Below are positions 55,672 to 63,288 of a DNA stretch of 64,000 bases, piece by piece (position 1 is the first letter of the stretch; every line of letters starts with the position of its first letter). The position numbers and the translations under genes are program-made. Under the pieces are notes generated by a model, which was not told where the DNA came from, did not search any database, and saw only the letters and a program-made list of their open reading frames with translations. Source of the stretch: an uncultured SAR86 cluster bacterium (lineage in GTDB: Bacteria > Pseudomonadota > Gammaproteobacteria > Magnimaribacterales > D2472); contig CACOZT010000003.1 of NCBI GenBank assembly GCA_902631785.1, forward strand, positions 1 to 64,000, given 5' to 3'.

Positions 55672-57720
55672 ATGCAATTTCTTAGATTATTTTCTATCTT
55701 AATATTCATCTCCTCATGTGGAGGAGGTGGTGGTGGAGGAGGAGCACCTGATGTGCCTTTTGCTCTTACACTAGCTCAAAATTCTTTCTCAATTGACGAA
55801 GATACTACTTACACTGGTTCAGTAGCTGCCTCAGCAAATGAGTCAGTAACTTTTGAGTACTCTCTTACAAATTCAACATCAAATGGAACTTTAACTTTTT
55901 CACAAAATGCTTCGATAACATATTCACCTAACCCTAACTATTTTGGTCAAGACCAATTTACTTATTCAGTTACTGTGGTTGAAAAAAATATTACAAGAAG
56001 TAGCACCGTCAATATAACAATAAATTCGGTTAATGATAACCCGGAGATTTTTATCACTTCAACTGCAAATTTAGATAAAAATAATATGATATTTGAATCA
56101 AATCCAAAGTTTTCTATTACATATTCAGATATTGATAATGAGGATATTGATCTAGTTATTTCGGCTTCTGTAAATCAAAATAGTGTCCCTGCCTCTTTTG
56201 TATCAACTGGAGAGGGTGTTGGTGAAGTCACTCTTGATTTATCTTCTATAACAACTGCTGGATTTTTACCTGCAGAGATTATAATTTCTGATGGAAATGC
56301 ATCAAGCTCTGATACCTTTAGTACTTGGTTTATTGCTGATAAAAAAATTGTGACTGTTGCTAAAGATGATGATAAAAGTGATGGTTTTGATTCAGGCTCA
56401 ACGACAGACAAAGATTATTATGTTTATTACTTAATTGGAGGTGGCGACTCATTTGGAAGAACTGATTACCTATTTGTAGCTGATTCATTAAGTGAGGACT
56501 CTTTGGATGGTTCATCTTCTGATGTGGAAGACTTTAGGGCAGCCTTATTGAGATCTATAAATGGTTTAAATGATTCAGATATTTCTGAATTTTTTGCTGG
56601 ATATTTTGACATAGTTGTTGCAGAGCCTGTAAATCCCGATGGTAGTTCTCTTGCATCAATCGAGACTGGCTGTTATGACTGGGATGAGGATGTCTACTGT
56701 ATTGGTTCTGGGGATATTAATATGTCAGTATTTGATGAGCTATTTGAGGATAATGATTTAGTTTCAGTTCTAACAACTATTGATGGAAGAGGGGTTAATC
56801 TAGGTAATACAAATATTCAACCCATTGGCTCGAGGACGGAATATGTATTGATGCATGAGTTAGGTCATGCTCATGGTGAAATGGGTGATGAATATATATC
56901 TGATGATGATAGAGATGTAAGTTTTTGGGCAGATAGAAATGTAAATACAACAACTCAGTCAGATCCTTCATTGGTAAAGTGGAGACATCATATAAATGAT
57001 TTAACGAATGTTGCAGGTAATACTTTTAAAGTTTGTTATAACTGGTCTGATGGTTCAATTGGCCTATACGAAGATGAGCCAAATCCAGAATCATGTGATT
57101 GTTTATATAATATTTATGATGCCAATGGAAATAGAACTGGAAGAAATCCTGAATGTAACCAAGTTGGCTTATTTGAAGGAAATTATTACGGTGAATTTGA
57201 TAACTATAGACCAAAATTTTTAACAATTATGGAAGTTAACACTGATCAATATGGAGAAGTAAATGTTGAAGGTTTTGCAATAGGCTCAATTCATAATCAA
57301 GGCTTTGTATATGGAGATGATGTTGGTTTTGAATCAGATGAAAGCGGAACTAGATCTGGATTTAATATCGATATTGATGTTGAATATGACATATCAAAAT
57401 TAAGGCTAAAGTGGTATGTTGATGGAGTCGAAGATCCATCTTTAGAAAATCAAACTAACATAACATTTAATAGGCCGTCAGATAATTCAGTTAAAGTTTA
57501 TACCTGGAGAGTAGAGGATTTGACCGGAACCGTAAGCGCACCAGATGACGTTACTGATACTGAAGATTTTTATGAAGGTTTATTTAATACTGATTTTTAT
57601 TGGTACGATTATGAGTCTGAGCAATGGGGCTATAATCCAACAGATAGAAGTCAATATGATTATGGATATATCAATGGACCAATGGGCGGCACTTGGGGAA
57701 TTAATTGGGAGAGATGGTAA
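55672..57720 (+). CDS. M64-type metallopeptidase lipoprotein
   Basis: 682 residues. The signal peptide ends ISSC, followed by eight glycines. Residues about 28-115 form a tandem cadherin-like domain (SFSIDEDTTYTGSV, NPNYFGQDQFTYSV). The zinc site is HELGHAHGEMGDEY at 395-408, the HExxH...DEY pattern of IgA-peptidase-like M64 enzymes. The C-terminal 250 residues are beta-rich and acidic. Probably a surface protease acting on external protein. A small secreted partner gene follows after 2 bp. Confidence 0.85.
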   Translation: MQFLRLFSILIFISSCGGGGGGGGAPDVPFALTLAQNSFSIDEDTTYTGSVAASANESVTFEYSLTNSTSNGTLTFSQNASITYSPNPNYFGQDQFTYSVTVVEKNITRSSTVNITINSVNDNPEIFITSTANLDKNNMIFESNPKFSITYSDIDNEDIDLVISASVNQNSVPASFVSTGEGVGEVTLDLSSITTAGFLPAEIIISDGNASSSDTFSTWFIADKKIVTVAKDDDKSDGFDSGSTTDKDYYVYYLIGGGDSFGRTDYLFVADSLSEDSLDGSSSDVEDFRAALLRSINGLNDSDISEFFAGYFDIVVAEPVNPDGSSLASIETGCYDWDEDVYCIGSGDINMSVFDELFEDNDLVSVLTTIDGRGVNLGNTNIQPIGSRTEYVLMHELGHAHGEMGDEYISDDDRDVSFWADRNVNTTTQSDPSLVKWRHHINDLTNVAGNTFKVCYNWSDGSIGLYEDEPNPESCDCLYNIYDANGNRTGRNPECNQVGLFEGNYYGEFDNYRPKFLTIMEVNTDQYGEVNVEGFAIGSIHNQGFVYGDDVGFESDESGTRSGFNIDIDVEYDISKLRLKWYVDGVEDPSLENQTNITFNRPSDNSVKVYTWRVEDLTGTVSAPDDVTDTEDFYEGLFNTDFYWYDYESEQWGYNPTDRSQYDYGYINGPMGGTWGINWERW

Positions 57721-57722
57721 TA

Positions 57723-58193
57723 ATGAAAAATAGAATAATCTTTACATTTATTTTCGTTTCATCTTTCTTACTTCAATCTTCTGAAATAAAAGATGTTAGG
57801 GAGCTTAATAAAATACACTCAAGTCCTTTTAGTGATTCATATATTGTTACTTTTAATGGTTCTTCTAAAGGTTTTTCATTAGACAAAATTAAAATAGATA
57901 AACCAAAAGAAAAAATATTAAAGAAAATTAGATTTCTTACTGATGAGGATATATACGCAATTAAAGTGTTTGGTAAAGAAAATAAATTTTTGTATACACT
58001 TGGTATTGGCAATCCTTTTTATGCGAGCTATCAGCATATAGGATTTGAGGATAGAGATTTCATGGGCGGGCCAGTCACTTCAGCAAAAATAGAAATAGCT
58101 ATTCCTCTTCATGTTGAGCCCACATCCTTTATTATTTCAAAGAGAGACATCGGTGGGAAGTTCAAAGATATACAAGAAATATCTATTGAATAA
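57723..58193 (+). CDS. Small secreted protein paired with the M64 peptidase
   Basis: 156 residues from ATG 57723, which gives a signal peptide (MKNRIIFTFIFVSSFLLQSS). The mature part is beta-rich with aromatic patches (YTLGIGNPFYASYQHIGFED). No family recognised. Its start 2 bp after the peptidase implies joint expression; it could be an inhibitor, pro-domain-like partner or substrate-binding protein, but nothing in the sequence decides. Confidence 0.6.
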   Translation: MKNRIIFTFIFVSSFLLQSSEIKDVRELNKIHSSPFSDSYIVTFNGSSKGFSLDKIKIDKPKEKILKKIRFLTDEDIYAIKVFGKENKFLYTLGIGNPFYASYQHIGFEDRDFMGGPVTSAKIEIAIPLHVEPTSFIISKRDIGGKFKDIQEISIE

Positions 58194-58210
58194 TATCTAA
58201 ATTAATTCTG

Positions 58211-58239
58211 TTGAAAGCACTCATTTAAAAGAGTATATT
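58211..58239 (+). promoter_or_regulatory. Promoter of tRNA-Gly
   Basis: TTGAAA (58211-58216), 17 bp spacer, TATATT (58234-58239), 11 bp before the mature tRNA. Confidence 0.65.
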
Positions 58240-58250
58240 AATCTCCCAAT

Positions 58251-58326
58251 GCGGTACTAGCTCAGTTGGTAGAGCGTCTGCTTGCCAAGCAGAAGGCCGC
58301 CGGTTCGAGACCGGCGTACCGCACCA
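58251..58326 (+). tRNA. tRNA-Gly (anticodon GCC)
   Basis: 76 bases with encoded CCA. Acceptor GCGGTAC / GTACCGC, D-arm AGCTCAGTTGGTAGAGC, anticodon loop TTGCCAA, T-arm GCCGGTTCGAGACCGGC. It separates the M64 operon from the next secreted-protein gene. Confidence 0.96.
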
Positions 58327-58411
58327 ATTCTTATAATTTAAAAAATTCATTTTTATAAATCTGTTCTGAAAAATTTTGTTATGATTAGTAGTCTTAATAT
58401 AGGAGAATTTT

Positions 58412-59119
58412 ATGAAAAAATTTATTTATAGTTTTCTAACTGTTTTATTTGTATCTTCTCAATCATTGATTGCAGCTGGCTACATAGCAACTTATTCTCT
58501 AAATGTTTCAAATCCTGGAGCATATGTAGAAGCTATGGATGAGCTAATGGAGTCTGATTGGGGAAAGTCATTTCCAGCAGTTGTTAATCTGCATCAATAT
58601 GTTTTTAATGGTTATGATGATGCTACTCATACAGTTGTTTTAAATTATGAGGATACGGAAAGTCTTGGAAAAGGCACTGAATCATTTTCATCACCAGTAT
58701 TTCAAAAGTTTTTAGCAAAAACTTCAGAATTTGCAGAACCAGTTGAACAATCTTTAAATATGAAACTTATCAGCGGTGGTAACTCTGAACCAGAAAATAA
58801 TCAGGTTTATATTGTTTACAGAATGAAAGTTGATGATGCAGCTGCATATGCAAAAGCATATTCTAAAGTAACTAAAGCACAAGAAGATGCTGGAAATGTT
58901 GGTGGAAGTTATGGCTTAAGAGCACAAGTAGGCGGAAGTGTAAATTACTATACACATTATGCATTTACCAGTGCAGGAAGCATGACAGAGGCAATGCAAT
59001 CCACCGAAACATTGTATTCAAGTGATTCATTTGCTGAATTCTCAAAAGAAGTTGACGGAAACAGAGAGATTAGAAATATATCAGTAATTTCAACTGTTAA
59101 AGCCTATAATTCAAATTAA
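58412..59119 (+). CDS. Secreted two-domain ABM-like protein
   Basis: 235 residues with a signal peptide ending near AAGYIAT and a good ribosome site (AGGAG). Two similar halves start TYSLNVSNPGAYVEAMDEL and VYRMKVDDAAAYAKAYSKV; each has a strand, then the NPGAY/DDAAAY turn into a helix, which is the pattern of a dimeric alpha/beta barrel repeated twice. Function unknown. A strong terminator follows, so it is monocistronic. Confidence 0.68.
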   Translation: MKKFIYSFLTVLFVSSQSLIAAGYIATYSLNVSNPGAYVEAMDELMESDWGKSFPAVVNLHQYVFNGYDDATHTVVLNYEDTESLGKGTESFSSPVFQKFLAKTSEFAEPVEQSLNMKLISGGNSEPENNQVYIVYRMKVDDAAAYAKAYSKVTKAQEDAGNVGGSYGLRAQVGGSVNYYTHYAFTSAGSMTEAMQSTETLYSSDSFAEFSKEVDGNREIRNISVISTVKAYNSN

Positions 59120-59134
59120 ATTGCATTTATAAAT

Positions 59135-59161
59135 AAAGGGGAGCTGTATGCTCCCCTTTTT
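59135..59161 (+). terminator. Rho-independent terminator
   Basis: Stem AAAGGGGAGC / GCTCCCCTTT around a TGTAT loop, T-rich 3' side. Confidence 0.9.
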
Positions 59162-59197
59162 ACTTGATTTGAGTAAATAAAAACTCATAATTATTAT

Positions 59198-60148
59198 ATG
59201 AAAAAGCATCCGCTATACTTATTTTTCTGTTTATTTATATTCGGATGTGGAGGAGGAGGCGGTGGCTCATCCATGCCAGAGCAAGTAATTGTAGATAACG
59301 ACAATAGCTACCAAGGTGAAACATGCGCAGATACCAATCGAGTTGGCATGAAAAAATGTGATTTAAAACATGACAATATTGATAGATTTTATTATGTGTA
59401 TACTCCGAATAATTTAGATTCTAATAAAAGCATTCCAGTATTGTTTGCATTTCATGGCTATGGCTCCTCGGCGATGCGACATTTAAATTATACAAATTAT
59501 TTTTCTATAGCTGATTTAAATAATTTTATAGTTGTTTATCCTCAAGGTTCAACTACCGCAACTTTGTCTTCACATTGGAATGTTGGAGGTTGGACATCTA
59601 AAAGTACCACCAATGATATAGATTTTGTGGATACAGTTATTAATTTATTAAAAGATAAAATTCCAATAGATGAGCAAAGAATATATTCGTCTGGAATGTC
59701 AAATGGTGGGTATATGGGATATCACCTTGCATGTAATCTTAGTAGTAAATTTGCTGCTATAGCATCAGTTACTGGCTCAATGACAAATGATACATTCAAT
59801 GATTGTAATCCATCTCATCCAATGCCAATTTTACAAATTCACGGGTTATTAGATTTCGTTGTTCCTTATGATGGAAATTCAGGATCAAAGAGTATTCCGG
59901 ATGTTATTGATTACTGGGTAGATTACAACTCATGTAACACAGATCCAGATAGAGTCATAAAATATGATGACTATTCACTTCTTGCTTATGATACATATGT
60001 AAATTGTTTAAATAATGTGAATGTTAAATTGATACTTCATCCTGAGATGGGGCATGATTGGCCATTTATTCAATCATACAATATAGATGCATCAAGCGAG
60101 ATATGGGATTTTGTATCTAAATATGATCTATATGGCCTAATAAATTAG
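59198..60148 (+). CDS. Poly-Gly lipoprotein esterase (PHB depolymerase/LpqC-like)
   Basis: 316 residues; lipobox FGC17 followed by six glycines. An alpha/beta-hydrolase: oxyanion region LLFAFHGYGS-like FAFHGYGS (84-91), nucleophile S168 in SGMSNGGYMG, Asp D219 in HGLLDFVVPY, and His H286 in MGHDWP. This order and spacing are those of poly(3-hydroxybutyrate) depolymerase and feruloyl-esterase-like enzymes. Anchored in the envelope, it probably attacks polyester or ester-linked polymers outside the cell. Confidence 0.85.
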   Translation: MKKHPLYLFFCLFIFGCGGGGGGSSMPEQVIVDNDNSYQGETCADTNRVGMKKCDLKHDNIDRFYYVYTPNNLDSNKSIPVLFAFHGYGSSAMRHLNYTNYFSIADLNNFIVVYPQGSTTATLSSHWNVGGWTSKSTTNDIDFVDTVINLLKDKIPIDEQRIYSSGMSNGGYMGYHLACNLSSKFAAIASVTGSMTNDTFNDCNPSHPMPILQIHGLLDFVVPYDGNSGSKSIPDVIDYWVDYNSCNTDPDRVIKYDDYSLLAYDTYVNCLNNVNVKLILHPEMGHDWPFIQSYNIDASSEIWDFVSKYDLYGLIN

Positions 60149-60229
60149 TTGCATAAAAAATACATATTTGTAATAACATTCTGACAACTTAATGTTATAT
60201 TAATTGATCAATTATATGGGAGATAAATT

Positions 60230-60985
60230 ATGAAATTATTATTAAGCATTAGTTTAATATTTAGTTTTATGGTTTCTGCAGACAACCATGAAACTCCAGA
60301 ATATAAATATGAGCCCGATGTAAATAAAGCCGAATATTACATTGGTAACTTCAATGAAGGCAAAGATATCGATGATTTGATTGCTTGGTATGAAAAATTT
60401 GCAAAATGGGCTAAAGGTAAAGGTGACACATATAATGATATGACTGTCGGTTTGCTTCAACCATATTTTCATTCTGACATGAGTAGCGTTGATGTTATGT
60501 GGGTAAATACCTTTCCAAATCCCACAGTGCAATTTAATGCAATGCAAACATGGATTACAGAAGGTGGGCCAAAACTTCTTGAAAGTTTACCTGTTACTAA
60601 CAGCAGACAAGTCGATACATGGCAATGGGCTATATCATTACCTTCTAGCACAGAAGCAGGGAATATGATGTATGCAATATATTCAGATTGTTCTCTTGAA
60701 GATGGGTATGATATGCGTCAGGTTTATGATCTGTATAAAGATTTTGTTGCATATGCTCAATCTGAGGGTGACACAATGGGTAGAAAGATGATTGTTCCTA
60801 CAGCTGGATATATGATGCCTGATGGTGTAGATTTTATAAGATTAATGTATACGTCATCGATTTCCGAGACAGGTGTAAATTCTGATTTATATTGGTCAAA
60901 GATTGTTGACTCAGAGGCATCACAAAACTTAAAAGGTTTTTCATGTACAAATGCTAGGTCTTATTTTGGACTTTCGATGAGATAA
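60230..60985 (+). CDS. Secreted protein of two-domain family, paralogue 1
   Basis: 251 residues with a signal peptide (MKLLLSISLIFSFMVSA) and no lipobox. It is clearly paralogous to the next gene: ADNHE, EYYIGNFNEGKDIDDLIAW, YSDCSLEDG and GRKMIVP recur there in order. Two Cys (SDC, FSC) could form a disulfide. It contains many Trp and Tyr. Function unknown; the general two-half plan also fits the lipoprotein at 47502. Confidence 0.7.
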   Translation: MKLLLSISLIFSFMVSADNHETPEYKYEPDVNKAEYYIGNFNEGKDIDDLIAWYEKFAKWAKGKGDTYNDMTVGLLQPYFHSDMSSVDVMWVNTFPNPTVQFNAMQTWITEGGPKLLESLPVTNSRQVDTWQWAISLPSSTEAGNMMYAIYSDCSLEDGYDMRQVYDLYKDFVAYAQSEGDTMGRKMIVPTAGYMMPDGVDFIRLMYTSSISETGVNSDLYWSKIVDSEASQNLKGFSCTNARSYFGLSMR

Positions 60986-61003
60986 TTTTAATAGGAGAAT
61001 ATA

Positions 61004-61756
61004 ATGAAATTTTTATTAAGCTTTAGTCTATTTTTTACATTCGCTTTAGTTGCAGATAATCATGATGCTGATAAACCAGCATATGAACCAAATGTTGCAG
61101 AGTACTATGTAAGTACTTTTAAAGAAGGTAAAGATATGGACGATATGATGAAATGGGTAGAAAAATTCAATACGTGGGCTGGTGAAACAGATCACTTTGA
61201 TAATTATGCTGCTGCTTTGCTAGTACCTTACTACCATAGTGGAGAGCAACCACATGATTTCGTTTGGGTGGGTATAAGCCCAAATCCAGAAGAAATGCAC
61301 AAGGGCAATGACCATTGGTTCAGCAATGGTACAAAACTTTTAGCAGAACTAAATAAAATTTTAGATCAAGGAAATCAAACTACATATACTTGGCAGAGGA
61401 CTGTTTCTGAGACTCCAAGTGGTCAAAATGGTTATGTTGTGTATTCAGATTGTAAACTTGGCGAGGGCGTAACCGCTCAACAATTTTATGATGCTTATCA
61501 TGCATATGCTGTTGCTGCTAAGAAACTTGGTGATGTTGCTGGAAGGAAGATGATCTTCCCAAATACAGGTGTACCAAGCACATGGGATTATGATTTTGTT
61601 CAAGCAGTTTCAACAGAAACTATTGCTGACTACGGCAAAAATTGGACAAATTTTTGGAATAATGCCGATGAAATGCCAGAACTCGAAGCACTTCAAGAGC
61701 TTGGAGGAACATGTGAGAATGAAAGATCATATGGTATTGTTTCAGTGAGAGGATAA
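61004..61756 (+). CDS. Secreted protein of two-domain family, paralogue 2
   Basis: 250 residues, signal peptide MKFLLSFSLFFTFALVA, ribosome site TAGGAG. Tandem duplicate of the gene at 60230 (EYYVSTFKEGKDMDDMMKW, YSDCKLGEG, GRKMIFP), 18 bp behind it, but diverged in most other positions. The duplication is therefore old, and both copies are kept. A terminator follows. Confidence 0.7.
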   Translation: MKFLLSFSLFFTFALVADNHDADKPAYEPNVAEYYVSTFKEGKDMDDMMKWVEKFNTWAGETDHFDNYAAALLVPYYHSGEQPHDFVWVGISPNPEEMHKGNDHWFSNGTKLLAELNKILDQGNQTTYTWQRTVSETPSGQNGYVVYSDCKLGEGVTAQQFYDAYHAYAVAAKKLGDVAGRKMIFPNTGVPSTWDYDFVQAVSTETIADYGKNWTNFWNNADEMPELEALQELGGTCENERSYGIVSVRG

Positions 61757-61774
61757 ATCACTTTACACATTTAT

Positions 61775-61800
61775 AAGGGGAGCAAATGCTCCCTTTTTTT
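61775..61800 (+). terminator. Rho-independent terminator
   Basis: Stem AAGGGGAGC / GCTCCCTTT with AAAT loop and a run of T, 18 bp behind the second paralogue. Confidence 0.88.
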
Positions 61801-61848
61801 ATTTAAAAGATTCTCTGTAAAAAAGTTAATTTTTTTTAAAAAAAAGTG

Positions 61849-61876
61849 TTGACAACAAATTTAGTAGGAGTAATAT
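61849..61876 (+). promoter_or_regulatory. Strong sigma-70 promoter of the structured RNA
   Basis: Perfect -35 TTGACA (61849-61854), 16 bp spacer, -10 TAATAT (61871-61876). The predicted start is near 61883. It is one of the best promoters in the window. Confidence 0.75.
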
Positions 61877-61882
61877 TAAATG

Positions 61883-62104
61883 TACGGATGACGACTGACT
61901 AGTGACCAACTGCAGACGGGAAACTAGGGGGAAAGTCAAACGGAGAGACCTAAGGGTGAAAGCATTTGTAAGAGTCGATGTTAAAAAATAGCTTACAAAT
62001 CCACCAAGGATTCAAGAGAAAGAATCCAAGGAGCTAAAGAAAATCTCACTTTAGACCCCTAAGGAATCGATTGAAAGAAACAGAGCTAGCCTCTGTTTTT
62101 TTTT
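61883..62104 (+). ncRNA. Candidate structured non-coding RNA (about 220 nt), family unknown
   Basis: The 363 bp between 61757 and 62119 hold no ORF but a complete transcription unit: promoter, about 220 nt of unusually G-rich sequence, and an intrinsic terminator. Visible helices: 61964-61972 with 61992-62000 (9 bp), 62008-62013 with 62022-62027 (6 bp), 62034-62039 with 62049-62054 (6 bp), and a long-range TAGGGG/CCCCTA pair (61925-61930 with 62056-62061) enclosing them. Purine-rich single strands (GGGAAAC, GGGGGAAAGTC, AAGGGTGAAAG) suggest a folded RNA. It could be a trans-acting RNA or a leader of the monooxygenase gene 15 bp downstream. I could not match it to 6S, tmRNA, SRP, RNase P or a riboswitch. 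Confidence 0.7.
62079..62104 (+). terminator. Intrinsic terminator ending the structured RNA
   Basis: Stem AACAGAG / CTCTGTT with five-base loop CTAGC followed by nine T. It lies 15 bp before the next start codon, so it would also attenuate that gene. Confidence 0.85.
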
Positions 62105-62119
62105 GGCTAAAATTCATAT

Positions 62120-63244
62120 ATGGAAGACTATTCAGATCATATTGCAATTATTGGAGCTGGTATTGCTGGTTTGACATTAGGAATAATGTTAAACAAAAAC
62201 AATATACCAAATGTAATATTTGAGAGATCATCTCATGTGAGTGAAAATGGCGCAGGAATTTCAATCTCGCCAAATGGTAAATTTGTTTTAGCTAAATTGG
62301 ATTTACTCGAAGATCTTCAAAAAATATCAGCAAATTGTAAAAAAACAATTTTCTATTCGAATCTTAATGAAATAACAAATATTAAAACAGAAGTTTTAAC
62401 AACCTCACGGAAATCTTTATATGATGTTTTATTTACTAGATATAAACGTCAAGGGGGAGAAATTAAATTTGATCATGAGCTTGAAGAAATTGATCTCATA
62501 AAAAAACAGATTTCTTTTAAGGATGGAAATTCATGCATTGTAAATCATATAGCTGCTTGTGATGGAATTAAGTCAAAATGTCATAGTAGTATTTCTTCGC
62601 TTAATGCAAAAACCAAATATAGTGGCTACTCTGTTTGGAGATCCATTTTTAAATCAAAGCAAGATTCCATAAATTTTCATCTTGGATCAGATTTCCATGT
62701 TGTAAGTTATCCAGTTGGTGAAAATAAAGTTAGCTTAATTGCTGCAGTTAAAGACAACAATAGGATGGTTGAATCATGGAAAGAAAGGGGCTCCTTAGAT
62801 GATTTACTTAGAGAAGTCCCTTCATCAATTATTAAAAAATATCCATCCATTAAAGATAGTGAAGGCATATATAAGTGGGGGGTATACATAAGGCCACAGA
62901 TTGAATTTATGTATAAAAAAAATATTACTTATTTAGGTGACGCAGCTCATCCAATAGTTCCGTTTATTGGACAAGGAGCTTGCATGGCCTTAGAGGATTC
63001 TTATGCCCTAGGATATTTAATAAATAAACATAATAATTTAGGCGATGCCCAAATACATTATCAAAAACTAAGATTAAAAAGAGTGAGATCAATTCACAGA
63101 AAGTCTCTAAATCAAGCTAGATTAAATCACATAAAAAATCCATTTTTTGTAGCTATAAGAAATTTTTTAATGAGACATACAAACATCATTCACAATAGAA
63201 CAAAATCAATATGGTCTTATGATGTTACAAGTAAGCTTGGTTAA
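62120..63244 (+). CDS. FAD-dependent aromatic-ring-type monooxygenase
   Basis: 374 residues of the salicylate-hydroxylase/UbiH-like class A flavoprotein monooxygenases. FAD loop IIGAGIAGLTLGIML (about 10-24), DG motif AACDGIKSK (about 149-157) and GD motif YLGDAAHPIVPFIGQGAC (about 275-292) appear in order. The substrate is unknown. No good ribosome site is visible; the gene sits directly behind the terminator of the structured RNA, which may control it. Confidence 0.88.
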   Translation: MEDYSDHIAIIGAGIAGLTLGIMLNKNNIPNVIFERSSHVSENGAGISISPNGKFVLAKLDLLEDLQKISANCKKTIFYSNLNEITNIKTEVLTTSRKSLYDVLFTRYKRQGGEIKFDHELEEIDLIKKQISFKDGNSCIVNHIAACDGIKSKCHSSISSLNAKTKYSGYSVWRSIFKSKQDSINFHLGSDFHVVSYPVGENKVSLIAAVKDNNRMVESWKERGSLDDLLREVPSSIIKKYPSIKDSEGIYKWGVYIRPQIEFMYKKNITYLGDAAHPIVPFIGQGACMALEDSYALGYLINKHNNLGDAQIHYQKLRLKRVRSIHRKSLNQARLNHIKNPFFVAIRNFLMRHTNIIHNRTKSIWSYDVTSKLG

Positions 63245-63254
63245 TAATATTTAA

Positions 63255-63282
63255 TTGGTAATAATAATTTAATTGTTATAAT
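63255..63282 (+). promoter_or_regulatory. Possible promoter of glcB
   Basis: TTGGTA (63255-63260), 16 bp spacer, TATAAT (63277-63282). The predicted start falls on or next to the ATG at 63289, which would make the mRNA leaderless; no ribosome site is seen. Confidence 0.35.
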
Positions 63283-63288
63283 TTGAGC

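Noticed and set aside
61883..62104. RNase P RNA (rnpB)
   Set aside because: Only TAAGGGTGAAAG and GTAAGAG resemble the specificity domain. The P4 helix strands and the conserved 3' end are missing, and 220 nt is too short.
61883..62104. CsrB/RsmY-type sponge RNA, because GGA occurs about five times
   Set aside because: Several GGA copies are in stems (for example GGATTC) rather than hairpin loops, and the total is low for a sponge.
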